Shown here in pieces: positions 46,931 through 60,200 of a DNA stretch of 64,000 nt (position 1 is the first letter of the stretch; the number at the start of each line of letters is the position of its first letter). A program made the position numbers and the translations under genes. Origin of the DNA: Ridgeia piscesae (Eukaryota > Annelida > Polychaeta > Sabellida > Siboglinidae); contig JAODUO010001673.1 of the NCBI GenBank assembly GCA_025642075.2, positions 1-64,000 on the forward strand. Reading direction: 5' to 3'. Below the pieces are notes generated by a model. It saw nothing but the letters and a program-made list of their open reading frames with translations, had not been told where the DNA came from and made no database searches.

Positions 46931-47225
46931 TGCACACACACACACACATACATGTGCACACACTCATACGTTCACAGAGATTCATGCACCATCGGATGTT
47001 GGAACCACATGCATGCACATGCATGCCCACGAATACACAAACACACTCACTCATTCACTTACCCACTCACCCCCATGCCCATGCATTCCCCTGCACCCAC
47101 ACGCACAGACATGCACACAAGATAAGGGAACACGCAAACGTCACACAAGAGCATTAATACATATACACTTGCATATTCAGAAGCATGCATTTGCTCTCAC
47201 ACACCCACACCCACACCCACACCCA

Positions 47226-47318
<93 letters not shown>
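46931..47318. repeat. CA-rich region with long (CA)n
   Basis: Degenerate CA/CCA-rich DNA becomes a perfect CA run at 47228-47317. The open frames (His/Thr-rich) are artefacts. Confidence 0.95.
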
Positions 47319-47322
<4 letters not shown>

Positions 47323-47639
47323 CTTATACACACAAAGATTATAATGAAACATAACTCTGTACAAGTCGAATGTCTTCATTTACTTGCTTTGAATGACTAT
47401 TGATAACGTCAAGATAAGTTACACTATATCCCCATATTTCAAAAGTTTAATATAAAATGTCAATGCAGACACCAATTTAACAACATTGTAGTAGCTGACG
47501 GTGCAAATTATGTGAAATATGCTTGTTCTTCCATTGGTTATTGCAACAGTTTTCTGTTTGGTAAACTAAGTTATTTTACTCTATGTTTATGTCTACATCC
47601 TACTATTGCTGTAGACTGATGTATCGAGCTAGTTAATGT

Positions 47640-47730
47640 TGCATGAGTAACACATTGCATTTTATTGATAATTTGTAGTGAATAATTTGTGTATTTGGTT
47701 TTTGCTAAATCGAAGGGTTCACCCTCATTG
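47640..47730 (+). repeat. fragment homologous to part of the 34.6-36.0 kb hAT-like element
   Basis: GTAACACATTGCATTTTATT, then TGTGTATTTGGTTTTTGCTA and AATCGAA match 35150-35230 with about 80 percent identity by eye. The match stops where the RTE-like LINE 5' leader begins, so the LINE probably inserted into this fragment. Confidence 0.65.
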
Positions 47731-48790
47731 AGACTGGTGCCTTGTCATGGTGGGGTGGCTTGTGCGTCTCAATGACCCAGCTATGCTATGCCAGCGGGAG
47801 TCTCGACATCCGGCAGGTTTAACCATGCCGGATAGGTCAAATGGTAGAGTCCAGACAAAAGTCAGTCTCCCAGCCTTCAAGATTGGGAGTTGAGCTTGAG
47901 GCCAACAACCTCATCTTGTAAAACAAAGCAATGTTACGGAAACATAACTAAGAAACTCGACTTCTCGGTGTTTTGCTATGGTGGAGCAAGTTACTGTTAG
48001 TATGACCAGTGACAGTGAAAGCCTTCGGGAAGCTGTCAATGCGAGACCATCAGCTGTAGACGCCAAAACCAAGATCAAGATAGGATTCTGGAATGTACAA
48101 TATGTATGATATGGGTAAGACAGCGCAAGTCACAAATGAAATGAGAAGAAACAGACTCCACGTCTTAGGAATCAGCGAATGCAGACGGACAGGCACAAGT
48201 TACTACAAGGCACAGACAGGAGATACAACTCTATATTCTGGCAACAATGATGACCAAAACCATGGAGTTGTTGTCTTGATTTTGAGGAAAGGGCTGCGGA
48301 TTTCTCTTATGGAATGGAAACCTGTCAGCGAAATGCTCCTATATGCTAGATTTAAATGGAAACAAGTAAACATGAGCATCCTACAGTGATACCAACGAAC
48401 AATGCAGAAGATGAGGAAAAAGAACTTCTGTTCAAGCCTTCAAGTAGAGGTTTAGAAAATATGACCTGTTGATTATTGTAGGGGATCTGAATGCAAAGGT
48501 AGGATCAGAAAATGCTGGACATTAAAGAACTATGGGTCAACATGGATGTGGGACTATAAATGACAAAGGTGAACCAAATTTACTACCTTTTTATCAGTGA
48601 CAAGTGGCGACGATCCTTTCAAGACGTATGTTAGAAGAGGAGTGGATGTTGGCAGCGATCACCACCGTGTTGTCGCACACATCAAACGGAAACTCAAAAG
48701 TTTACAGGCATGTGAAAGGGGGCAAGTCACTTCCGATGGAAATTTGATGCGGCTGGCCTAACTGAGGAAGAGATGGATAAAAAATAAAGA
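47730..48790 (+). mobile_element. RTE-like LINE 5' part: leader and endonuclease, decayed
   Basis: The leader (CTCAATGACCCAGCTATGCT, CATGCCGGATAGGTCAA, GGTAGAGTCCAGACAAA) matches the 5' region I know from RTE-like LINEs. ATG at 47978 opens into KIKIGFWNVQY. After a frame change come MYDMGKTAQVTNEMRR, HVLGISECRRTG, LYSGNNDDQNHGVVVLIL, then IIVGDLNAKVGSENAG (endonuclease catalytic region), MGQHGCGTINDKGE and later RGVDVGSDHHRVVAH. This is an APE-type endonuclease. About 60 residues normally found between the GE block and SDKWRRSFQDV are missing. There are several stops. The reverse transcriptase is absent after about 48790, so this is an unusual 3'-truncated copy. Confidence 0.8.
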
Positions 48791-48799
48791 CACCATTGA

Positions 48800-51660
48800 C
48801 CACATTGTCTGTGATATAACCTAGTGTATTTTCAGACTACTTTCTTTTGATACACCTTCAAATTTGACATAAAATATCAAACACATTAGTTTATATTATG
48901 TGAAACATCACACCACAAAAAACACTGAAAAATTACAGTACTCTGCATTACAGTTGGAATGTACTGTGACTGTGTATATCATTTTTTATAAACATAAAAT
49001 TGTCTCCATTGAATGCCACTCTTTGGCTTAAAAAGTCAAGACTTTTAGTTAATTATTCAATCTAATAGATATTTCGTCGATGATTCCTTCATTCATTCGC
49101 TTTCTAGAAGGTTGTATTTGACATAGCCTCTCGAGTGTTATGCTTGTAATGCACTGGCCACTGCCTATGAATGCGTTGCCGATTTTCATTTTATGATACA
49201 GCCAAAGCCCAAGCGAGCTCACAGACATTGTATGTGACATGTTTATTTTTCGCACAAAATTTGACATGTCGTGATCTTTCCCGATCTTATGTTATAATAA
49301 TTGGTCACTAAACTACTTGTATCTAAATTTGCAGTCACCTTTCAGTTGCAGCTTGGCGATTATGTCAACCATAAAGTAAATACTGTGATGGAAACGAAAT
49401 AAAAATAAACACTATGGACGGTAGCGGGCGACGAATAGCCAGACAGGCGATGAAAGATTGCATCTGATTGGCGAGTGGCCAGACATGCAACGAGAGAGCG
49501 CGTCTGATTGGCTCACGTATTCCGCAATCTCCGGTTACGCCGTCTACGGACGCCACGACCCACGGCCACGTTGCTGATGTAAGACCACAATAAGGTGTTC
49601 GTCCGGCATTACCCGTGCGATCAAAGAGTACCCTATAGAAACAGCATGATACAGGTTGTCTGAATTTCTGTGAGCATATACGTAGTGTGGAGTGAGTAAA
49701 AATTGTGTTTTTGTGCAGCGTGGCTTCAGAGCTGTCAAATTATGACAGCTGTAAGTGGGTGCGTTTCTGCGTATTACTACAGTGGTAATTTTGCTTGGTG
49801 ATGTAATCAGGGCCAGTCCTTGGGTGATCCAAGCAGAAATAGCGGGTTGTAAGGTTGGAAAGACGTTTGTGGGAGCCTGAGGTGTGAGAATTTCTTAATT
49901 CTAATTACGTGTCTCTTGCTTAAACAAGTGTCATGTTTATAATACACAATAAGCATCAACGGGCGAACATAGAACATTTGATTACACCCCACTCCCTAAA
50001 CGCAGCCTATGTTTTAGTCAATTGTTGGTCGCCGTATGAAGCGGATTGTCCACGCGCGTATACAAATTAACTATCTATCACATATATACGAAATAAGTTA
50101 AATAAATTGAAAATAATAATTTAGTTCATTAAATATATAATAATAAATCACTTTTGCTATTTGTCCTGATGCTATTGCGGCACGTCTGCCAAAGACTCGT
50201 CAGAGATCGCGGTCCTGTTCCTGGTGTTATTTCTACAGTTAGCGAACTGCAACTCTCATGTCAATGTGTCTCTGCTTGCTCTGGCGATACACAGCCTGTC
50301 AGGAAGAATGTGACCTCTCTCCACAGTGGAGCATCAGGCGGCTTGTAGAGGTACGCAGGGAGGATCTTTCCAGAGATAGACAACCGGGAGATTTATGTAC
50401 GAGATTAGCGCCAACGTAAGTGGGATCGCATAGCGTTATGAGGGGCCCACTTTAGCCTCCACAGGTTACAAAATGAAAAAATGGGTGTCTTTTTAAAACT
50501 CGTTTAACGTATTACATGTATTAAGCTAGAGTAACTAGACTGAGCATGAACTTAGTCAATATACATAGCTAGGTAGTGTAGCAAAAATAACAATTTTTGC
50601 ACACAGATGTCAAATGAAGGTCGATCGGCGCTTAAGGGGCCCACATTACCCGCTCTTCCCCTAAAGAGATATAATCTCGCACACATAGTGCCCGCCTTTG
50701 ATATTTAAATGGTATGTAGAAGTGAGGTTGGTTTTGAAAGTTATATAATTATCACTATAAACGTTTTCATCATACAAAGTGTTACTGTTAATTATTTATT
50801 TATAAATGTGTATATGTATAATATATAACACGTGCTTGCCAAAGCAGCTGCTGGACAAAATGCCTATAAGGCTGGTTGATGTCTTGCCCCGTTGCTGCCA
50901 TTTTAACAGGTATATGTCGTCCAGTAAGCATGTGTTTTATCACCCACACTTAATGTTGTAAATCTGATTACAAATTAATGATGATAGGCCCCCACGTCCC
51001 TAGGTGCACCATTGCAGCTTTGATTACGATGACTTTATTGACACAAAGGTAGATGTTATTCCTAAGATCAACACCCATAAAACACAACACGTTGATTGTT
51101 ATACTCACCTTTGAACAAGCACATTTACGCTCTTGTCAAAATAAAGCAATATATGGCAGCACTTTAAAAAAGTATATCGTATAGTGGGTTAGGCGTTCGT
51201 TGTAAAAGTGGCATGGGCGTTTTGCCTCATACGGGCGTGTTATACCGATGTACCCTATGCCAAGCGCAAGTCACGGTGACTGACCACAATGAAAAGAGAG
51301 ACTGTAGATAACGGCGTCAAAAGACCGACTGGTCGACTGGCCGACTGTTGTTATCAGTTGAACTGATCAGTCGGTGTGGCATTTACAAACAAGTCACCTG
51401 TTCTGAATCTGAATGGGACACGTCGTAAAGAAGCCAATATTGGTTATTATATACGACGGGGGGTGTGTGCGCATGTTATTGAGTGTTTGAGCCGCAGGTC
51501 AGGCGACTGAAATCAGTTATGGTTTCAGCCTGGACCTGCGACTCGTTTAGTTGGTTCCAGTCGGCTATTGTTTTTACAAAACATGAATTCTTAAATTGTT
51601 CAGTGTGGGTTGTGGGTACTATAAAACATCTGGTGTTGTTGGTTTGTTAGTTGTTGGAAA
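48800..51660. other. 2.9 kb without a recognisable gene
   Basis: AT-rich spacer. A plus-strand frame at 50154-50348 and a GC-richer patch at 49430-49580 were examined; neither shows recognisable domains or splice structure. 51320-51560 contains several short GACTGGTCGACTGGCC-type palindromic phrases. Confidence 0.4.
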
Positions 51661-51664
51661 AAAA

Positions 51665-52000
51665 TTGAGGATACATGGTCGGGGAACTGTTTAGGCTTAA
51701 TGTGTGTTTTGTTTGTTTTTTAGGGCCGGAAGAATGTTTCAGTGGGGAGGGCTGGGATAGATCCTCTAATAGTTCTGTACATACATTTTAGTCTTTGGTA
51801 GCGTCGTCTATTGTCTAATGTGTCGAGGTTAAGGTTGGTGAGCATGGTTGTGACAGATCCTGGGTGTCTAGAGCGGTAGTCTCCAGTGATGAAGCGAGCT
51901 GCACGGTGTTGGATTTGTTCTAATTTGTCTATGTCCCCCCGATAAACAACTCTCAAACTAAACGTGCACGTGTGCGTCGTCTGACATTTTCTGTGTACCT
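51665..52000 (-). mobile_element. LINE reverse transcriptase C-terminal fragment
   Basis: The minus strand encodes VVYRGDIDKLEQIQHRAARF, ITGDYRSRHPGSVTTMLTNL, NLDTLDNRRRYQRLKCMYR and IPALPTETFF. The DIxKLExIQxRAARF block is the conserved C-terminal segment of LINE reverse transcriptases common in aquatic animals. Both sides are truncated. Confidence 0.8.
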
Positions 52001-52720
52001 GCCAATATCTCAGTTTCTAAATTCTGAATAGTTTCTGCTATATTAAAAAATATCCACCAGCAGACCCAATTGAAACTTCCGATTTCACCTGCCTTGGGAT
52101 TTCCTAAAGCACCCGAAATGAAGTTCACAAAAGGTCAACTGCACATAGAAAGAGCACTTCAGTGTTTATAAAAGTATGCTGAATTGTTTATTCTATTATG
52201 GTACAATATGCTCTATAAATGCATGCGTATCAATCTGATATAATAATCTACATAATGTTTTTAATGGGTAACCACCTTCATGTGGAGAGTTCTGGAGGCA
52301 CCCCTTACTTATGGAGTTGTCCGACTAGTACAACATTCACACCAGGAACTGTGTCACACATTGATGTCTTCCTAAATTCAAAACGAACCAACGATGTCAT
52401 ACGCATTAGTAACAACACAATATTACTCACGTTACTGTTCTTCACATAATATAATCTTTCAGATACTTGTCTACGGTGATGTAAAACAACAGCGTCGAGT
52501 CCCCGGCAGTGAGCGGCGAAATGACAAGAGTTTACCTTGTATCCAGTCACGTGACTCAACAACGAACGGGTAGTTACGCGAACAGCTAAAATTAGCCCCG
52601 TGCGCTAAGACTGCGCCGTCATGGTTCTTGCTCACAGTGCAAAATTAATACTGCTGCAGAAATAGGTCATATCGTTTTCGGAACTATTTCCAGCGCACTC
52701 CAATACCTACTTTATCATAT
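52001..52720. other. spacer, nothing recognised
   Basis: Short frames only. Confidence 0.45.
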
Positions 52721-52740
52721 ACATACATACATACATTACA

Positions 52741-52771
<31 letters not shown>

Positions 52772-52833
52772 CATACATACATACATACATACATACATAC
52801 ATACATACATACATACATACATACATACATACA

Positions 52834-52864
<31 letters not shown>
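52721..52864. repeat. (TACA)n microsatellite
   Basis: About 36 units of TACA/ACAT with one interruption near 52737. Confidence 0.97.
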
Positions 52865-52867
<3 letters not shown>

Positions 52868-52869
52868 GG

Positions 52870-53380
52870 GACGAGGCATGTAGTTCTTCATGCGGTCAAA
52901 AAATATCAATAATAATTACGATAATGTATGTAATTATGTATATTCTTATAGGACGCGGTAGGTTAAGTAATACATACTCATAGCCTCGGTTTCCTAGATG
53001 CCGTGAGGTGGCTGCCGTTATAATGCCTTCTTATGGCTGCCATTATATGACAATTTATGCAAATTACCAGAGTTGCTCATAATTGCCGCTTGGGCAGTCA
53101 AGCTGAATTTTTCCTAGGACCTGATGAGTCCAAATCAAACAAAACGTTCCTAGGATAGAACATGTATAGGTTCACTATTTAACTGTCAAATGGACAATTT
53201 CTTAAGTGTATCATTATGCGATAAACTTTGGGTGAAACGTTTGTTCCTCTCAGTGGATTTCTCTGAAATGTTAACACAGTTGTTTTCTCACCAAACCTCA
53301 TCTTTTTAGATGGTATGCGGTGTTGATTTAAAAAAAATTCTCACCATATAAAATTTGGCCACTCTAATACACATACATAC
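52870..53380. other. spacer, nothing recognised
   Basis: No coding or repeat structure supported. Confidence 0.45.
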
Positions 53381-54596
<1,216 letters not shown>

Positions 54597-55250
54597 CACG
54601 ACCGTCCGTCCGTCCGTCCGTCCGTCCGTCCGTCCGTCCGTCCGTCCGTCCGTCCGTCCGTCCGTCCGTCCGTCCGTCCGTCCGTCCGTCCGTCCGTCCG
54701 TCCGTCCGTCCGTCCGTCCGTCCGTCCGTCCGTCCGTCCGTCCGTCCGTCCGTCCGTCCGTCCGTCCGTCCGTCCGTCCGTCCGTCCGTCCGTCCGTCCG
54801 TCCGTCCGTCCGTCCGTCCGTCCGTCCGTCCGTCCGTCCGTCCGTCCGTCCGTCCCTCCGTCCGTCCGTCCGTCCGTCCGTCCGTCCGTCCGTCCGTCCG
54901 TCCGTCCCTCCTCCCTCCCTCCCTCCCTCCCTCCCTCCCTCCCTCCCTCCCTCCCTCCCTCCCTCCTCCCTCCCTCCGTCCCTCCGTCCGTCCCTCCGTC
55001 CGTCCGGCGGTCCCTCCGTCCTCCGTCCCTCCGTCCCTCCGTCCCTCCGTCCCTCCGTCCCTCCCTCCGTCCGTCCCTCCGTCCGTCCGGCCGGCCGGCC
55101 GGCCGGCCGGCGGTCCTCCGTCCTCCGTCCCTCCGTCCCTCCGTCCCTCCGTCCCTCCGTCCCTCCGTCCCTCCGTCCCTCCGTCCCTCCGTCCCTCCGT
55201 CCCTCCCTCCCTCCGTCCCTCCCTCCCTCCGTCCCTCCGTCCCTCCGTCG
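54597..55250. repeat. (GTCC)n grading into (CCCT)n/(GTCCCTCC)n array
   Basis: Pure GTCC from 54602 to about 54906, one CCCT change near 54854, then CCCT (54907-54975), then mixed GTCCCTCC, with a GGCC run at 55087-55110. Long frames on both strands are repeat artefacts. Confidence 0.97.
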
Positions 55251-55369
55251 AGTTGCAAGTGCACCCCACGGAATTATATTTTTAATTGGTATCACAAGAT
55301 TGGACGAAATACGTAGAAAACGGTTTGCTATGCTAACAAGTCAACAACATTTCTCACGTATCGTTTTTA

Positions 55370-55800
55370 TGCAAATTAGTGCCGCCATTAATGAAGAATA
55401 AATTGTTCACTGTATCTCAGCCAATATTGCAAATAACTGACATAATAAGATGTATAAATCCATGTTATGAGGGTCAGCGACCATAATAAAATTATTGTTG
55501 ACATGATTACATGTGTCAATGACAGTTTAATATGCTAATTAGTGCCGCCGTTATTGAGAAATCTATTTTTCACGTTATCTCGGCCAACATTGCACGTAAC
55601 TGCACAAATAAGGTGTCCAGAACTATGTCTTCAGGGTCAACGATCATTAAAGGACCATTGTTGAATGATCTACGCGTGTCCCGGGTATGCTATGATTTTT
55701 TTTTTAAGAATATGTGTCTTTTTCGCTGTATCTCAGCCAATATTGCAGGTATGTTGAAAAGGTTTTTTGAGGACATCTACTTACGAAATATCATGTTGTT
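55370..55800 (+). repeat. three diverged tandem units of about 155-165 bp
   Basis: GCAAATTAGTGCCGCCATTA, then GTATCTCAGCCAATATTGCA recurs. The ATCTC(A/G)GCCAA phrase lies at 55414, 55577 and 55730, followed each time by AATAAG-, GGGTCA- and CCAT/TTGTTGA-like segments. Diverged tandem repeat, not clearly coding. Confidence 0.7.
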
Positions 55801-56185
55801 TTTGCGACCAAAGCTTAATATGGAGATCAATTCAAGATACTGTGAATAAAGACATTCCACTAAGTTAGTTTACCAACTTATTTATTGAACTAGGTAAAAA
55901 GCAGGCCAGAATAATGTTTTCTGAGACGCCGCGCCTCAACCTCTTATGGGCTTCATGACGATAATTATTAGATCATAATTCGCCATCGCTTTCACTGAAA
56001 TCGTCAAAGTCAAACTTGGCCTGATTTTCTCCTCCTTCTCTTCTTCCTCTTCACAATCACCAGTGTCCAGAAGATTAACCAGTAAGTTTTGTAACACAGG
56101 GCAGCAGGATCACACCGGTTCCAACACTCCATCCTCAGTCCTTATCCACAACCTCCATACATGTCTACTCCATACAGGTCTAGTT
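55801..56185. other. spacer, nothing recognised
   Basis: May contain more upstream exon remnant of the following pseudogene, but no reading frame could be supported. Confidence 0.35.
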
Positions 56186-57294
56186 TTATGAAATGACCCT
56201 CGCGATGGTCCACATCATCAACGAACCAGACTGCTCAATAGCGGGGAGACATCTCGCGCTGGAGAAGGCCAAAGTCAAGAAGGGTAAGGAGTCAGTTCAG
56301 CGCGTCCTCGCTGCTCTCACGAACTTCACTAATCCTTTCACCGTCGCAGATAAGAACAGGCTCTACTTCCTGGCTTCTGGAGCACCAGTCCCCACGTAAG
56401 TCGACATGGACCTACTCCGAGCAGGAGATTTTGGCTAGGCTGCTAAAGCGAACTTCATCGGACACCTACAGAGCGGAAAGCCAAGAAGCTTCTTCGACCC
56501 TATCAAGAAGAAGAAACTCAAGACTATGGAGACTTGCAACAAGAAGATCACCCTCACATTATCTCAGGGAAAGGTAATCATGTGTTCCAATACACGATAT
56601 CTATTTGGTTTTAATTGTGGCATTTTTAGTGCTTGCCATTACTTTTTTACATTATATAAACTGATCCTGTTCTTTTCACGTGTCGTACAAATAATATTAG
56701 TAAATTTATGTAGCGTCTTTATTTTGAGGAATTTGAGGTCAGAGATGTGCCACATACAAATAATTTTGCGTAATCGTAGACGGAGACAGACATGAGTCAT
56801 CACTGGAGGATGGGACCTCCGAATGTTTACCGTTGGAATGCAATTTCAAACAAATATTAGTTAATTAACTTAAATGGTTGTTGTTTCAGATGATTTTGTA
56901 GTGATTGGAAGTTGATTCCAGATTTATAATTACAGGTCACCCAGTATCAGGAGCAACGCAACCTCGCCTTCCTGCTTCTCGTCAAGTCTCAGAGTCTAAA
57001 TGATCAAGTGGAATTGGAAGAACTCATGAAGTACTGTCTGGTGCCTGCGCCGCCAGCTTTGGGACACCAGAGGTTTTTCTCTCCAATTCGAACATAGCCG
57101 CCATTCTGCACTACGTTCTGGAAGACAGAACCCCAGAAGAACCGCCATACCACAAGGACGCCCTGTTCATCCAGGAGCGCACGACGCTGCTCCATACCCT
57201 TACCAATCTTCCCCTGACCTGTCGTGAGATATGCCTACAAATTCTTGATCAGATGGTGGTTAAGAAGCACTTCTTGTTTTCGACTGACAGTTAA
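56186..57294 (+). pseudogene. second copy of the PIN-like multigene protein family, partial, with an intron
   Basis: The first segment reads ESVQRVLAALTNFTNPFTVA, DKNRLYFLASGAPVPT, a stop (TAA at 56397), VDMDLLRAG, a stop, then AKANFIGHLQSGKPRSFFDP and ITLTLSQGK at 56573. A 362-bp phase-0 intron (56574-56935, GTAATC...TTACAG) follows. The second exon reads VTQYQEQRNLAFLLLVKSQS, VELEELMKYCLVPAPPALG. After a frame change comes AAILHYVLEDRTPEEPPYHK, DALFIQ and LPLTCREICLQILDQMV, with a stop at 57292. This is the middle of the same protein as 29672-34200 (compare FQSFLNPF and CPFIQDGNSSF there). Two in-frame stops and one frameshift mark it as dead. The 3' end abuts the 24-bp satellite. N- and C-terminal parts are missing. 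Confidence 0.75.
56574..56935 (+). other. spliceosomal intron inside the pseudogene copy
   Basis: GTAATC donor after ...GGGAAAG and TTACAG acceptor before GTCACCCAGTATCAG. Removal joins LSQGK to VTQYQEQRN in phase. The intronless relative reads NQKVIQYKATS across the same point. Confidence 0.75.
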
Positions 57295-57295
57295 C

Positions 57296-60200
57296 ATACC
57301 TGGTAGATATGCAACTGTGTGAGATGGCAGCTGCATTGGTGTATTATTTAGATGATTTACTGTTGCTTGAGATGGGAGCTGTACAGTTGCTTGAGATGGG
57401 AGGTGCGCAGTTTTTTTTAGGTGGATACTGCACAGTTTTTTGAGACTGGAGCTGGACAGTTGTTAGAGACGGGACCTGCGCAGTTTTTTGAGAAGGATAC
57501 GGCACAGATGTTTGAGATGGGAGCTGGACAGTTATTTGAGATGGGAACTGCACAGTTGTTTGAGATGGATTCTGCATATTTATTTGAGATGGAAGCTGGA
57601 CATTAGTTTGATATGGTGGCTGGACATTTGTTTGAGATGTACCCTGGGCAGTTGTTTGAGATGGAGGCTGTGCAGTTATTAGTGATAGGAGCTGCGTAAT
57701 TGTTTCAGATCAAGACAGGAGAGTTGTTTGAGATGGAGGCTGGATAGTTGTTTGAGATGAATTATGGAGAGTGGTTTGACAAATGGGAGCTGCACAGTAT
57801 TTGATATAGAGGATGGACAGTTGCATGAGATGGAGGCCAGCAGTTGTTTCAGATGGAGACTGGACAGTTCTTTGAGATGGGAGCTGCACAATTGTTGATA
57901 TGGAGGATGAACAGTTGGTTGACATGGAGTCTCGAGAGTTGTTTGAGATAGAGGCTGGGCAGTTGTTTGAGATGGCAGCTGCACAGATGTTTTAGATTGA
58001 GACTACTCAGTTGGTTGAGATGGAGTCTGGAGAGTTGTTTCAGATGGACGCTAGACAGTTGATTGAGATGTGAGGTGTACACTGGCTTCATGTGGGCACT
58101 GTGTACACTCGGGTAGTTGGGAGCTAGATAACTGTTTGACCTGATAGATATGCAACTGTGTGAGATGGGTGAGATAGCAGCTGTATTGTTTTAATATTGA
58201 GATGTTTTACAGTTGCTTGAGATGGGAGCAGTGCAATTGATGCAGATGGGAGGCGAACAGTTGTTTGAGATGAATACTGCACAGTTGTCTGAGATGGGAG
58301 CTGCACAATTTTTTGAGATGGATACTGAACAGTTGTGAGAGATGGGATTTGGACAGTCATTTGAGATGGAGACTGGACAATTGTTTGAGATGGAGGCAGG
58401 ACAGTTGTTTGAGATGGAGGCTGAACAGTTCCTTGAGATGGAGACTAGAGAGATGTTTGAGATCTAAGCTAGACAGTTGTTTGAGATGGAGACTAGAGAG
58501 ATGTTTGAGATCTAAGCTAGACAGTTGTTTGAGATGGAGGCTGGATGGTTGTTTGAGATGTAGGCTAGACAGGTGCTTGAGATAGAGGCTGGACAGTTGA
58601 TTGAGATGGGCACTGGACAGTTGTTTGAGATGATAGCGGCGTTGTTGCCAGATATATGAGTTGTAGTACCGTATGAGATGGGAGGTGTGCTGTTGGTTGT
58701 GATGGGAGTTTTTTGCATGAGATGGTAGCTGCACAGTTGTATGATACGTGAGGAGTTTTGTTGCTTTTGATGGGAGTTTTTTGTTATATGAGATGGTAGC
58801 TGCACAGTCGTATGATACGTGAGGTGTACAGTTGCTTGACGTGGGCGCTGTGTATTTCTATGAGATGGGAACTAGATAATTGGTTGACCTGGTAGATATG
58901 CAACTGTGTGAGATGGCAGCTGTATTGTTGTATTATTTATATGTTTACTGAATATTGCGTGAGATGTGCAGTTGAATTGGATGGAGCTGTACAGTTGTGT
59001 GAGGTCAATGCTGTACTGTTGTATCAGATGGGAGCAGTGCAGTTTAGAGTTATGGGAGCCATGCAATTGTGTGATATCGATGCAGGACAGTTGTTTGAGA
59101 TGGGAGCTGCACATTCGTTTGAGATGTAGGCTGGGCAGTTGTTTGAGATGGAGGATAGACATTGTTTTAGATAGAGACTGGACAGTTGTTTGCAGTGGCA
59201 GCTGGGCAGTTGTTTGAGATGGGTTCTGGACAGTTACTTGTTTGACATGGAATCTTGACAAATGTTTGAAATGTGAGCTGCACAGTTGTTTGACACTGGA
59301 GCTGCACAGTTTTTAATATGAAGGTTGGACAGTTTTTTAGATGGAGGCTGGACAGTTGTTTGAGATGGAGGCTGGACAGTTGTTTCAGATGGAGACTGGA
59401 CATTTGTTTGTGATGGATGCTGGTCAGTTGTTTGAGATGGAGGCTGGATAGTTGTTTGAGATGGTGGCTAGACATTTGTTTGTGATGGAGGCTGGATAGT
59501 TGTTTGAGATGGAGGCTGGACAGTTGTATGAGATGGAGGCTGGATAGTTGTTTGAGATGTAGGCTGGACAGTTGTTTGAGATGGAGGCTGGATAGGTGTT
59601 TGAGATGGAGGCTGGATAGTTGTTTGAGATGGAGGCTGGACAGTTGTTTGAGATGGAGGCTGGACAGATGTTTGAGATGGAGGCTGGACAGTTGTTTGAG
59701 ATAGGAGCTGTGCAATTGTTTGAGGTGGTGGCTGGACAGTTGTTTGAAATGGAGGCTGGACAGTTATTTGAGATGGGAGCTTGATAGTTGTTTGACATGC
59801 GACCTGGACGGTATTTTCAGTTAGAATCCGGACAATTTTTGAAATGGGAGCTGCATAGTTGTTTGAGATAGAGACTGGACAGTTGTTTTAGATGGAGGCT
59901 GGACAGTTGTTTGAGGTGGCTGGACATTTGTTTGAGATGGAGTCTGCAGTTGCTTCAGATGGGAGCTGGACAATTGATTGATGTGGAGGCTGGATAGTTT
60001 GTTGAGATCGAGGTTGGAAAGTTGTTTGAGATAGAGGTTGGACAGTTGTTTGAAATGGGGGCTGGACAGGTGTTTGACATGGTTGCGGTGTTGTTGCTAG
60101 ATATGTGAGTTGTACTATTGAATGAGATGGGACGTGTGCTGTTGCTTGAGATGGGAGTTGTTTGTTGTGTGGTGTACAGTTGTTTGAGGTGGGCGCTGTG

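Noticed and set aside
50154..50348. 64-codon plus-strand frame with later GTAAGT
   Set aside because: Composition is not clearly protein-like and the frame has no acceptor, domain or partner exon.
56397..56444. GTAAGT...CTAG inside the second PIN-like copy as a 40-50-bp mini-intron
   Set aside because: The enclosed residues VDMDLLRAG match the protein family, so the sequence is coding with stop mutations rather than an intron.
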